Source: an uncultured Saprospiraceae bacterium (GTDB taxonomy: Bacteria > Bacteroidota > Bacteroidia > Chitinophagales > Saprospiraceae). Taken from it: DNA of 44,712 bases. The notes under the pieces were generated by a model. That model did not search any database and had not been told where the DNA came from. It was given only the letters and a program-made list of their open reading frames with translations. The first letter of the stretch is position 1. Each line of letters begins with the position of its first letter. Shown here in pieces: positions 8,844-16,936 of this stretch. A program made the position numbers and the translations under genes. The stretch is taken from NCBI GenBank assembly GCA_938045585.1, contig CALIAU010000026.1, positions 1 to 44,712 on the forward strand. The letters run 5' to 3'.

Positions 8844-10532
8844 ATGAACCATACTCTTCTGCCTAAACTGACAGGTATAATTCTATTCTCTCTTACATTC
8901 TTTACGCATAGTACTTTACTACAAGTAAATGATCATTCTTCCTTTACAACTACTAGCGAGATTGGACTTACGCCTACAACTGTAAATGAAGAATGCGATT
9001 GTCCTGAGCTCATCATAAATTCGGATGTAAATGTAGAGGTAAGCAATGTCACTGAAATAGAAGAAGCACTAGATCAGGCATTTAATGATGATGGGAATAT
9101 GACAATTACGGTTTTACCAGGCACCTATACTTTGAGTAGTAACTTAAGAGCGATCTCTGCTAATATGGAAAATCTCAGCATAATTGGGGCAACTGGAAAT
9201 GCAGACGATGTTATAATCAAAGGACAAGGATGGAATAATAATGATGTTACACATATTTTTAATGTGGCAGCTGACTTTTTCACAGTGGCAAATATGACAA
9301 TTGGAGAGGTATTCTACCACCCTATTCAGGTGCATAGTAATCCAAATGATGCAGATGATTTTTTAGTGCAAAACGTAAGATTTGTAGATGCTAAAGAACA
9401 GCTACTCAAGGTATCAGGGGGAGGTGCATTATTCGCGGATAGAGGCAAAATACTTTGTTGTGAGTTTGAATTTACTGCTGGTATTGCCTATCAGTACTAT
9501 ACGGGCGGTATAGACGCCCACAGATCAATAGACTGGACAGTAGCTTACAATACCTTTAAAGGTATCCGATCTCCAGATGGAAACTTAGCAGAGCATGCTA
9601 TTCATTTTTGGAGAGAATGTGAGGGGACTTTGGTAGAAAACAATCATGTCATTGATTGTGATAGAGGAATTGGATTTGGTCTAGGGAATAGTCCTTTAAA
9701 TGGGCATATAGGCGGAATAATCATGAATAATTTTGTACATACATCTAGGGATGTTGGCATCGGCTTAGAACATAGTCCGGATACAAAAGTGTATAACAAT
9801 ACAGTAATCACTGACAACTACAACAGGTCGATTGAATATAGATTTCCAGCTACGAGCAATGTGCACATAGTTAACAACATAACAAATGAAGAAATCAGTG
9901 ACCGTTCCAGTGGTTCCTCTGGAACATTAGAGACTAACTACGAGACTTCAGACCTTAGTATATTTATAGATGCCGCTGCGTATGATTATCACCTTGCAAG
10001 TAATGTTTCCGATATAGTAGATGCTGGAACAGAATTGACAGAGGTAGTTACGGATTATGATTGTAGTCCTAGAAATTCCATTGATATAGGAGCGGATGAA
10101 TACAATGTCAATCCCGATTTATATCCAGAACTTGTAATTAGCAACCAAAACAACACAGGGCTATCAAGCATAGAGCTTGTTGTAGAACTAAAAGAACTGT
10201 TGGACATTCCCACCACAGGACTTGTCAGCTTTACAATAGCGAGAGATGCACATATTGATTTTAGTTTTGATGCTAGCTTAACTACATTGAATGGACTAGC
10301 AGTTGATAACCCTGAATGGACTTATGATAGTTCGAATCCAGACTTTCATGTATTTAACAGTACAGAAAATATTGAAGCAAGTGGAATCAGCAGAGTGGGT
10401 TTGGTCTTGAATTACAATCCACTGAATTCTGATGGAATGAATAATATTACGGTCAACATTCTATCAGGTAGTGGCGCAGAAGGCAACTCTGCGAATAATG
10501 CTGTGTCTGTAGATCTAATGTATGTGCATTGA
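8844..10532 (+). CDS. secreted right-handed parallel beta-helix protein
   Basis: It has a signal-peptide-like N-terminus (hydrophobic stretch about 8-28). Residues about 70-370 carry the spaced Asn/Val/Ile-rich pattern of a right-handed beta-helix (VLPGTYTLSSNL, then NMTIGEVFYHPIQV, NNHVIDCDRGIGFG, VYNNTVITDN). They close with the IDIGADEY signature often seen at the end of such domains. A separate beta-rich C-terminal domain (about 425-562) follows. No T9SS sorting domain is seen: the last residues, SVDLMYVH, lack the PNP and G-x-Y motifs. Its relatives include polysaccharide-binding or lyase-like beta-helices, but no catalytic residues can be assigned. It sits 132 nt downstream of the T9SS protein and is probably transcribed separately. 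Confidence 0.75.
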   Translation: MNHTLLPKLTGIILFSLTFFTHSTLLQVNDHSSFTTTSEIGLTPTTVNEECDCPELIINSDVNVEVSNVTEIEEALDQAFNDDGNMTITVLPGTYTLSSNLRAISANMENLSIIGATGNADDVIIKGQGWNNNDVTHIFNVAADFFTVANMTIGEVFYHPIQVHSNPNDADDFLVQNVRFVDAKEQLLKVSGGGALFADRGKILCCEFEFTAGIAYQYYTGGIDAHRSIDWTVAYNTFKGIRSPDGNLAEHAIHFWRECEGTLVENNHVIDCDRGIGFGLGNSPLNGHIGGIIMNNFVHTSRDVGIGLEHSPDTKVYNNTVITDNYNRSIEYRFPATSNVHIVNNITNEEISDRSSGSSGTLETNYETSDLSIFIDAAAYDYHLASNVSDIVDAGTELTEVVTDYDCSPRNSIDIGADEYNVNPDLYPELVISNQNNTGLSSIELVVELKELLDIPTTGLVSFTIARDAHIDFSFDASLTTLNGLAVDNPEWTYDSSNPDFHVFNSTENIEASGISRVGLVLNYNPLNSDGMNNITVNILSGSGAEGNSANNAVSVDLMYVH

Positions 10533-10552
10533 GGCAACGCAATTAGGTAGGC

Positions 10553-11014
10553 TTACTTAATCTTAATGACTTGCGTATCTACCGGATCTAGTTTGGTTCC
10601 TCTTACATCGGCTGTAGCCTCTACCCTATATGTAGATTTTACCCCCTTTAATAATTTAGCGGCTTTTACGACGCCCTTATAAAAGAAGTTTTTCTGCTCT
10701 AAAAAATCCATCGGACTTTCTCCTAATTTATATTCTAGACTAAAGTCAAGAATCTTTTCTTCATCTTTGGAAATACGGACTGGTCCTTTCAAAGTTAGCT
10801 GTCCAATAGGATATTCATCTATGAGTTGTTTATCCTTTCTACCTCTTTTATATTTTTCAATGAGTTTAATAGATACCTCTTTGACAGTTTGATCACTGAG
10901 GGAAGTTAGGCTTATCTGTCCTTCTAATGTGCCCGTATTAGAATACTCCTCTTCTAGTAAGAGTTTGATCTTCACACCTTCAATTCCCAGTACTTTTTTA
11001 AATCGACTTAACAT
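10553..11014 (-). CDS. Spo0M-like (arrestin-fold) protein
   Basis: The 153-residue product has no signal peptide. It starts MLSRFKKVLGIEGVKIKLLLEEEY and then runs in alternating beta strands (GTLEGQISLTS, VKEVSIKLIEKYKRGRKDK, KILDFSLEYKLGE, YRVEATADVRGT). This resembles the N-terminal half of sporulation-control Spo0M proteins, which have an arrestin-like beta-sandwich. Full Spo0M is longer, about 250 residues. Its role outside sporulating bacteria is not established. It is convergent with the beta-helix gene with only 20 nt between the stops. Assignment is by pattern recognition and only moderately sure. Confidence 0.6.
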   Translation of the reverse strand: MLSRFKKVLGIEGVKIKLLLEEEYSNTGTLEGQISLTSLSDQTVKEVSIKLIEKYKRGRKDKQLIDEYPIGQLTLKGPVRISKDEEKILDFSLEYKLGESPMDFLEQKNFFYKGVVKAAKLLKGVKSTYRVEATADVRGTKLDPVDTQVIKIK

Positions 11015-11098
11015 CCAGTTATTTTATATCAATTACGCAAATAGGCGTAAAATAATTCCAAGTTATAGACTAGGATCGATATATAAGTGACTAGCAGG

Positions 11099-11719
11099 CT
11101 ATTTTTTAGGGTATTTCACATTATTGTCAATCGTAAAGCAGCGCTTTAGCCCAAATCCAATGGCATAATTAAATAACTGCGTATTCTTATGTCCATTGAA
11201 ATTAAATTCTACATCTAAAAGAATGTCCTCAGAAACTGAGAATTCATAACCAAGAGAAACTTGTACTCCAATAAGTCCAGTGAATTCATCTTGCCTAGGA
11301 TGATCTGCCTCAACATCATCTATAAAATACTTTACATTGAACATTCTGTTATAACTAAGGCCCGCTCCCACTGTTGCGCCCGTATAGTTTCGCAAAAGGA
11401 AAGTTAGAGGAACACTGAAGTTTAAGGCTTCCAAACTTACTTCACGTATTCCAAAAAATGGATCATCTATCTCAACCGCTACACCTCTTTGGATGAGATT
11501 CACTCCTGTTTGGATATAAAATTTTTCGCTTCCATTAATACTATGGGAATATTCTAAACCACCAGACAAGACTTCTATTGATGAATCAAATAGGTTCTCA
11601 TAATCTCCAGAGCTAGCTAATCCTGGAAATATTTTTACACCTACTGTTGAATTAAGAAATTGTCCATGTATGCTAGTGCATACACAAAAGAAAGCCAGAA
11701 GTAGAAGATAGTTTTTCAT
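11099..11719 (-). CDS. outer-membrane beta-barrel protein (PorT-like fold)
   Basis: The signal peptide MKNYLLLLAFFCVCTSIHGQ cleaves before FLNS. The remaining about 185 residues alternate hydrophobic and polar residues in eight or so predicted strands (SVPLTFLLRNYTG, TVGAGLSYNRMF, LIGVQVSLGYEF, LLDVEFNFNGHKN, LFNYAIGFGLKRCF), as in small Bacteroidota barrels of the PorT/OmpW-like type. No enzymatic motif is visible. It lies between the Spo0M-like gene and the Fe-S oxidoreductase operon, in the same orientation but with gaps of 84 and 115 nt, so an operon link is unlikely. Confidence 0.7.
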   Translation of the reverse strand: MKNYLLLLAFFCVCTSIHGQFLNSTVGVKIFPGLASSGDYENLFDSSIEVLSGGLEYSHSINGSEKFYIQTGVNLIQRGVAVEIDDPFFGIREVSLEALNFSVPLTFLLRNYTGATVGAGLSYNRMFNVKYFIDDVEADHPRQDEFTGLIGVQVSLGYEFSVSEDILLDVEFNFNGHKNTQLFNYAIGFGLKRCFTIDNNVKYPKK

Positions 11720-11834
11720 GCTATATTTGATTAATTAGGATTAGGTTTTCCTATAGATATCAAAAAGACTAAAAAGGTTACCCTGGATAGTAAAATTAAC
11801 TGAGATCCAAGAAGAAAAAACATGCGACAGTAAA

Positions 11835-12323
11835 TTATTTAAGCATTTTCTTATGCCAAGAATCTTCTAGTGGGACTAGCCAATTTTTCAAGAATTTCCC
11901 TTTGGTCGACACCAAATTATCGAAGAAGAGTGTTTCCATATTAATCTTACCGGATTCAAGTAATATGTTGAGATCATTATGATGTACGGTATAAATATCT
12001 TCCTCAATCATATAGGCATACTGCATACGGTCAAAGAAATCTACATCAAATTTTTCCGCTATCATTCTGACAAAGCCAACAGAAGAATCTATGGAACAAC
12101 CGCTCACGCCTCCCATTTGAGATTCGTCTGCAAAGAAGCAGAGAAAGCGTCTATGGAATACATTTCCATAGGCAGGCACATTTGCCCCATGCGAAGACCA
12201 CTCATCTACAAAAGGAAAAAGGAGTTCTCGTATATCATCCAATTCGTCGTAGCTAAATTCTCTATTCGCCTGATAGATCCAAACCTTTGAGGTATTCTCG
12301 AGTGCAATGAGTTCTCTTAACAT
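11835..12323 (-). CDS. conserved Bacteroidota protein of the Fe-S oxidoreductase operon (often called 'ABC transporter ATPase')
   Basis: The 162-residue cytoplasmic protein has the signature KVWIYQANREFSYDELDDI near the N-terminus, then WSSHGANVPAYGNVFHRRFLCF and a GCSIDSSVGFVRM segment, ending in NWLVPLEDSWHKK. I recognise it as a conserved Bacteroidota family. Databases commonly label it an ABC transporter ATPase, but no Walker A, Walker B or ABC signature is present, so the label is not supported. Its ATG shares a base with the stop of the upstream Fe-S protein (TAATG), implying translational coupling. A role linked to that oxidoreductase is inference from position. Confidence 0.75.
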   Translation of the reverse strand: MLRELIALENTSKVWIYQANREFSYDELDDIRELLFPFVDEWSSHGANVPAYGNVFHRRFLCFFADESQMGGVSGCSIDSSVGFVRMIAEKFDVDFFDRMQYAYMIEEDIYTVHHNDLNILLESGKINMETLFFDNLVSTKGKFLKNWLVPLEDSWHKKMLK

Positions 12324-13096
12324 TATAACTTGTTGGATTGAACAATTAATTCAGAAATATCGTAGACCATGACATTGGCTTCTTTGGCTTTCATACCGTC
12401 AGCAAGCATAGTAATACAGAATGGACAATTTGCCGCTACGATTTCCGCACCTGTATCTACAATTTCTTCCGCACGATCCATATTTATTCTTTTGTCTCCG
12501 GGTTCGTCTTCTTTAAACATTTGAGCGCCACCTGCACCACAGCAGAGTCCTTTTGATTTGCAGCGTTTCATTTCAGAAAGATTGGCATCTAAATTTTCAA
12601 GGACTTTGCGAGGCGCTTCATATACGTCATTTACTCTTCCTAGATAACACGAATCATGATAGGTGATTTTTTTTCCTTTAAAATCGCCAGATTCTATGGT
12701 TAACTTTCCTTCTTCAATGAGGCTTTGGATCAGTTGGGTGTGGTGGATAACTTCGTAGTTACCGCCGAGGGCTGGATATTCATTTTTGATTGTATTAAAG
12801 CAGTGCGGGCAGGCAGTAACGATCTTTTTTATATTGTAGCCGTTAAGCACTTCTATATTTTGAATAGCTGTCATTTGGAATACAAATTCGTTTCCTGCTC
12901 TACGAGCGGGATCCCCTGTACAAGACTCTTCATTTCCTAAGATTGCGTAATTCAGTTTGGCCTCATTTAATATCTTGCAAAGGGCTACCGTTACTTTCTG
13001 TGCACGTGCATCAAAGCTTCCCGCACATCCTACCCAAAATAAAATATCTGGAGATTTTCCTTCCGCTGTTAATTCTGCTACCGTTCGTACTTTCAT
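12323..13096 (-). CDS. CCG-domain (Fe-S)-binding protein, HdrB/GlpC-like
   Basis: The 257-residue protein has two CCG cysteine-rich domains of the heterodisulfide-reductase subunit B / GlpC / LutA type. The first holds C24, C59 and CPHC (96-99). The second holds C150, CCGAGG (185-190) and CPFC (224-227). Such domains bind non-cubane [4Fe-4S] clusters and pass electrons between a thiol or quinone site and other Fe-S subunits. It is 11 nt downstream of the membrane Fe-S subunit and overlaps the next gene, so the three form one operon. The electron donor cannot be told from sequence. Confidence 0.85.
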   Translation of the reverse strand: MKVRTVAELTAEGKSPDILFWVGCAGSFDARAQKVTVALCKILNEAKLNYAILGNEESCTGDPARRAGNEFVFQMTAIQNIEVLNGYNIKKIVTACPHCFNTIKNEYPALGGNYEVIHHTQLIQSLIEEGKLTIESGDFKGKKITYHDSCYLGRVNDVYEAPRKVLENLDANLSEMKRCKSKGLCCGAGGAQMFKEDEPGDKRINMDRAEEIVDTGAEIVAANCPFCITMLADGMKAKEANVMVYDISELIVQSNKL

Positions 13097-13107
13097 TTGC
13101 TAAATTC

Positions 13108-14451
13108 TTATTCCGCGTCTTGATTCTGATTAAATTCCTGGGCCCACTTATCACGCGCATCTGGCACCTGCCACACAGCACCACCATTTTCAATGGCAGT
13201 AAACATAGGTACCCATTCTGCCGGACCAGCAGACTCCGTCAAAATTTCGTAGCGTCTTAATTTTAAGATAGGTTCTAATGGATCTATCATAACTGGGCAG
13301 GCCTCTACACAGGCATTGCAGGTGGTACAGGCATGCAACTCTTCCTTAGATATATAATCAAATAAATTTTTCCCGTCGTCGTAGTTTTCTTTTGTCTTAG
13401 TCTTATCCGCATCAAGGGTCTTCCCTACTTCTTCCGCTCTATCTCTTATATCCATCATTATTTTTCTAGGAGATAATTTCTTTCCTGTTAGGTTTGCAGG
13501 ACACATGGAAGTACACCTACCGCATTCCGTGCAGGTGTAAGCGTCTAAGATATTTTTCCAACTGAGATCAAATATATCCTTGGATCCAAACTCAGGTAGT
13601 TCTTCATTGGGATCTACTGGAATTTCTGGTATTAATCCCATCATAGATTTTACCTCATTCATTATAACTGGCATATTCTCCATTTCACCGCGAGACTTTA
13701 GTTTCGCAAAGTAGACATTTGGAAATGCGAGAAAGATATGCAGATGTTTAGAGATAGGCAGATAGTAAATGAAACCTAATATGACTATCAGGTGTAACCA
13801 CCATCCGGCGCGTTCTAGAATGTGTAAGGAAGATTCTCCTAGTCCACCGAAGAGAGCGGGGCCAAGCCAAGAGGATACGGCAAGATTACCCGTAGACGGG
13901 TAATGTGCTGGATCCAATTGTTGTAAGAGTGTATCTGTGCCATTCATGGTAAAGATACCTATAAGTAAAAGGATTTCTCCATATAGGATAAGGTTACCAT
14001 CCAACTTTGGCCATCCATTCATTTCAGGCTTGTGAAACCTGGGTAGTTTGAGCATGTTTCTTCTCCAAAGGAAAATTATAGTCGCAACGAAAGCTAAGAT
14101 GGAAAGAATTTCAATAAAGCTAATCAGGAAGGTATAAAATCCACCTAGACTGCTGGCGAATATTCTATGTTTACCTGTAAGCCCATCTAAGATGATCTCG
14201 ATCAACTCGATTTGCGTCATTAGGAAGGCTGCGTAGATAAAGAAATGCAATACTGCGGGAATAATACGTTTAAACATTTTCTTTTGACCTAGAGCCACAA
14301 GCAGTACATTTTTCCAACGTTGACCGGCATTATCACTAATGTCTTCATCCTGCCCCAAGAAAATATTTCTCTTAATCGCACCATAGCGTTTAAAGCCAAA
14401 ATATCCTGAAATTCCGATTAAGAGGAGAAAAATAATTTGTTGCAATCCCAT
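13108..14451 (-). CDS. membrane-anchored 4Fe-4S dicluster oxidoreductase subunit (HdrD/NarI-like fusion)
   Basis: This is the first gene of the operon. The N-terminal about 240 residues hold about six membrane helices, including AVLHFFIYAAFLMTQ and GWWLHLIVILGFIYYLPISKHLH. Their histidines (for example H69, H220, H236 and H238) could bind haem b as in NarI/HmcE-type subunits. The cytoplasmic part carries two [4Fe-4S] ferredoxin motifs, CTECGRCTSMCP (C307, 310, 313, 317) and CTTCNACVEACP (C375, 378, 381, 385). With the downstream CCG protein it should form a quinone-linked membrane complex. The CCG domains that would be fused in LldE/HdrD-type homologues are here a separate polypeptide. The substrate is unknown. 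Confidence 0.85.
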   Translation of the reverse strand: MGLQQIIFLLLIGISGYFGFKRYGAIKRNIFLGQDEDISDNAGQRWKNVLLVALGQKKMFKRIIPAVLHFFIYAAFLMTQIELIEIILDGLTGKHRIFASSLGGFYTFLISFIEILSILAFVATIIFLWRRNMLKLPRFHKPEMNGWPKLDGNLILYGEILLLIGIFTMNGTDTLLQQLDPAHYPSTGNLAVSSWLGPALFGGLGESSLHILERAGWWLHLIVILGFIYYLPISKHLHIFLAFPNVYFAKLKSRGEMENMPVIMNEVKSMMGLIPEIPVDPNEELPEFGSKDIFDLSWKNILDAYTCTECGRCTSMCPANLTGKKLSPRKIMMDIRDRAEEVGKTLDADKTKTKENYDDGKNLFDYISKEELHACTTCNACVEACPVMIDPLEPILKLRRYEILTESAGPAEWVPMFTAIENGGAVWQVPDARDKWAQEFNQNQDAE

Positions 14452-14525
14452 AAATTTATAAACTCAATGTTAACTCAAGATACAAATAGTACTATATTCA
14501 CTATAAGGAAAGTACATATTTTCAA

Positions 14526-15020
14526 ATGGAGATACTTCAGGGCAACAAAATCAAAGAAATCATACGCAGAATAGCCATTCAGATTGCAGAAAACAATTTG
14601 GATGATAAGCGTGTATACCTAGCTGGAATCAACAATAATGGTTACAACTTTGCAAAGATGCTTGCTAAGGAGATTAAGCAACAGGATCATTTGGGGGTAG
14701 AAATCTTACGGATAAGCTTAGATCCTTCGAATCCTTTAGGAGGAGATATTTCTTTATCCATGGATGCCAAGGAATTAAAAAACAAGGTCATAATTATCGT
14801 GGACGATGTTGCAAATACTGGTCGCACAATTTTTTATGCATTCCGTCCCATCATGGAAGTCCTAGCTAAGAAGGTGGAGGTTGCAGTCCTTGTTAATAGA
14901 AAACATATGGCCTTCCCTATTGCGGTAGACTATGTGGGTATGTCATTGGCTACTACTATGAAGGAGAATATAGTGGTGGAGTTAAAAGGAGTAAGAGCTA
15001 GTCGGGTTGTGCTGGAGTAG
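14526..15020 (+). CDS. PyrR-like phosphoribosyltransferase
   Basis: A type I phosphoribosyltransferase of 164 residues, cytoplasmic. The PRPP loop VIIIVDDVANTGRT sits at 88-101. The N-terminal MEILQGNKIKEIIRRIAIQIAEN region and the length fit PyrR-like proteins, which are uracil phosphoribosyltransferases and, in Firmicutes, RNA-binding regulators. No pyrimidine gene lies near, so the regulatory role is not supported here. It is divergent from the Fe-S operon, with a 74-nt gap. A repeat copy and a strong palindromic terminator follow. Confidence 0.75.
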   Translation: MEILQGNKIKEIIRRIAIQIAENNLDDKRVYLAGINNNGYNFAKMLAKEIKQQDHLGVEILRISLDPSNPLGGDISLSMDAKELKNKVIIIVDDVANTGRTIFYAFRPIMEVLAKKVEVAVLVNRKHMAFPIAVDYVGMSLATTMKENIVVELKGVRASRVVLE

Positions 15021-15027
15021 TCATGGT

Positions 15028-15115
15028 TAAGACTTTAGACGGTAGACGCTAGACGCTAGATATACGCATTTAGCAGAAAGTGTGGTTATTGATTCGTAGG
15101 TGCAAGCTACGAATA
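15028..15115 (+). repeat. composite dispersed repeat, copy D
   Basis: Eight nt after the phosphoribosyltransferase stop begins a tract with TAGACGCTAGACGCTAGA (15043-15060). A 25-31-nt linker follows, then the palindrome 15092-15114 (ATTCGTAG and CTACGAAT arms around GTGCAAG), then AGCG as in copy B. Tract-then-palindrome order relative to the upstream gene is the same as in copies A-C. Confidence 0.75.
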
Positions 15116-15148
15116 GCGATGTGATGAAGGAATACAAGCACAAAAAAT

Positions 15149-15184
15149 AAAAACACCTTTCAAGATATCTTGAAAGGTGTTTTT
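15149..15184. terminator. bidirectional intrinsic terminator
   Basis: A perfect 36-nt palindrome: 18-nt arms that begin AAAAACACCTTTC and end GAAAGGTGTTTTT. It gives a T5 run after the hairpin on both strands. It lies between two convergent genes, the PyrR-like gene (+) and the T9SS OB-fold-like gene (-), and can serve both. Confidence 0.9.
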
Positions 15185-15220
15185 ATAAGTAAGCGTTTAA
15201 GGTCTAACATCTTCCCCATT

Positions 15221-16744
15221 TTACTTCTTAATTATGGGAACAACGACTCCTTCGTTTTCAATTTCAAACTGAAGTAGATACTGTCCTGGGTTTAGATGAG
15301 CAAGGTTTATATTTTGTATATCACTAAATTTCCCCATCTGCTTTCCTTCTAGATTTAAAATTGTCAGTTTTTGAATTGGGTAGTCAGTATTCATTCTAAG
15401 CACATCTGCTACGGGATTAGGATATATTTCAATTCCGTATTTATTTAATATATCCTCTGTAGACACAAGAGACGTCATATTCAAAAGAACTATTTGATAT
15501 CCCGCATCAAATGGCGCACTCGTATCAAATTGTCCACCAATACCCGTCAATAAAGCTCCTCCGCCAGTTGCTAATGGACCCATTGAGGAGAAAGGAGTAT
15601 CATTATCTACCCTAGCTAAAATTGTATCCCCAGCTGCATTTAGGAATTGCACATTAAAGCTGGTGCCATCACCCAACCATTGTGTATCATCGACGTATTC
15701 AACTACATCAATTTCTATGTGCGCACTTTCTGTAGCCTCAGAAGGCACTACCACATTTTGTGCTGGTGTAAGGCCTTGGTTTTCAGCAAGGGTTGTAATT
15801 GCATCTGGCACAATCTGAATAAGTCCAGCAAACTGATCTATTCTACCGTCTATTGAGATGGCCTTTCCTTCTGCAAAATCTAAGCCCAATTGACCATCAA
15901 ATAAAAACACCCCAATACCATTTGCGTTTTCATCTATGATAGTGAATTGTAGACCACTCGGTCTAAAATTTATACCATGAATGACACCAGATACCTGCAC
16001 TGCATCACCATCTCTGGTACTTACTCCCTCACTATCTGTTTCTTTGGCCTCAGGAATGGATAGAGCTGTATATGTTATACCATCAAAAATATATGGTTGT
16101 ACATCCGACATAGATCTTGGTAATAATTGGTATCCTTGAAATAAGGGATCAGTTTGGTCAAACTGGCCTACTATCCCTACTATGTCGAAGGTACCTGTAG
16201 GTACAGCTAGATCATATAAGTCTACATCTGAATCAATACGAATCTGAAAAGTAGATGTACCGTTTGTCATATCTACATTAAAACCTGAACCGCCGGCTTC
16301 CCACTGCGCTTCATCCACTACAGAAACATCTTCTATTACTACTAAGGAGGATTCTACAGCCTCATCAAGAGTTGTCACGACAGTAGGATCAGGAACTGGA
16401 TTTCCTGTGCTCTCAACAGTTACACTTGTAGCTACCAATTGACAAAGTCCCCTAAATTGTCCAAGCGTACCAGCAACTGATACGAAATCGCCAATTGTAG
16501 GCGTATATCCTAGATCATCATCTAAAGAGAAGATACTAATCCCTATTGTATTTGCCTCATCGTAGATGGCGAAGGTAAGTCCTCCTGGTCTGAAGTTTTC
16601 ACTGATTACCAAGCCCTCGAGAGTCATAGTTTGACCATCTAACACTGGATATCCAAGGGCATCTACTGCACGTGCATCAGAAATAGGAGTTTGCGCAAAG
16701 GCAGTACTCGCGCAGAAAAGAAATAGGAGTATATATTTTATCAT
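15221..16744 (-). CDS. secreted tandem OB-fold-like (DUF5689/YhcR-like) protein with T9SS sorting domain
   Basis: The signal peptide MIKYILLFLFCASTAFAQ is followed by two tandem copies of an about 200-residue unit (about 20-220 and 225-430). Each has an 'I-S-x-A-R ... V-x-V-x-G-x-V' start, a 'NFRPSGLTF.I.DE....GI..F...LG' core and a 'Y..L......W....G..F.V' second half ending in a GI-x-GQFD motif. The style is that of OB-fold/lamin-tail neighbours of extracellular nucleases, but no nuclease motif is seen. Residues about 435-507 (IEIYPNPVADVLRM to VPIIKK) are a T9SS sorting domain. It is divergent from the Oar-like receptor, so the two may be co-regulated. Confidence 0.75.
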   Translation of the reverse strand: MIKYILLFLFCASTAFAQTPISDARAVDALGYPVLDGQTMTLEGLVISENFRPGGLTFAIYDEANTIGISIFSLDDDLGYTPTIGDFVSVAGTLGQFRGLCQLVATSVTVESTGNPVPDPTVVTTLDEAVESSLVVIEDVSVVDEAQWEAGGSGFNVDMTNGTSTFQIRIDSDVDLYDLAVPTGTFDIVGIVGQFDQTDPLFQGYQLLPRSMSDVQPYIFDGITYTALSIPEAKETDSEGVSTRDGDAVQVSGVIHGINFRPSGLQFTIIDENANGIGVFLFDGQLGLDFAEGKAISIDGRIDQFAGLIQIVPDAITTLAENQGLTPAQNVVVPSEATESAHIEIDVVEYVDDTQWLGDGTSFNVQFLNAAGDTILARVDNDTPFSSMGPLATGGGALLTGIGGQFDTSAPFDAGYQIVLLNMTSLVSTEDILNKYGIEIYPNPVADVLRMNTDYPIQKLTILNLEGKQMGKFSDIQNINLAHLNPGQYLLQFEIENEGVVVPIIKK

Positions 16745-16760
16745 AGCGTGAATGTTTACA

Positions 16761-16904
16761 ATCAGCTGTTAAATTATACAATTATTAATCAAGTGGGAAA
16801 TTCAAAATCAAGATTTTCATAATCATATTATGATTTTTTTAATATAATTCAAGAAAACTAACTTACTTTTGACTTGAACCAGTCATATTGGATAAACAGC
16901 TGAT
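16761..16904. promoter_or_regulatory. divergent promoter region with inverted repeats
   Basis: The sequence ATCAGCTGTT (16761-16770) recurs inverted as AACAGCTGAT (16895-16904). Each copy lies 17-33 nt upstream of one of the two divergent genes, the T9SS protein and the Oar-like receptor. Between them AATCATA and TATGATT flank a single T at 16821-16835. These could be operator sites, but no regulator is identified. Confidence 0.35.
16864..16871 (+). promoter_or_regulatory. possible -7 promoter element of the Oar-like receptor
   Basis: TACTTTTG matches TAnnTTTG exactly and would start transcription near 16877, leaving a leader of about 60 nt. A T-rich run rather than a clear TTTG occupies the -33 position. 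Confidence 0.35.
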
Positions 16905-16936
16905 ATGCCCAATTTTAAGTAATTAAATCAACAAGA

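Noticed and set aside
11835-12323. ABC transporter ATPase
   Set aside because: No Walker A, Walker B or signature motif; the label is inherited from databases.
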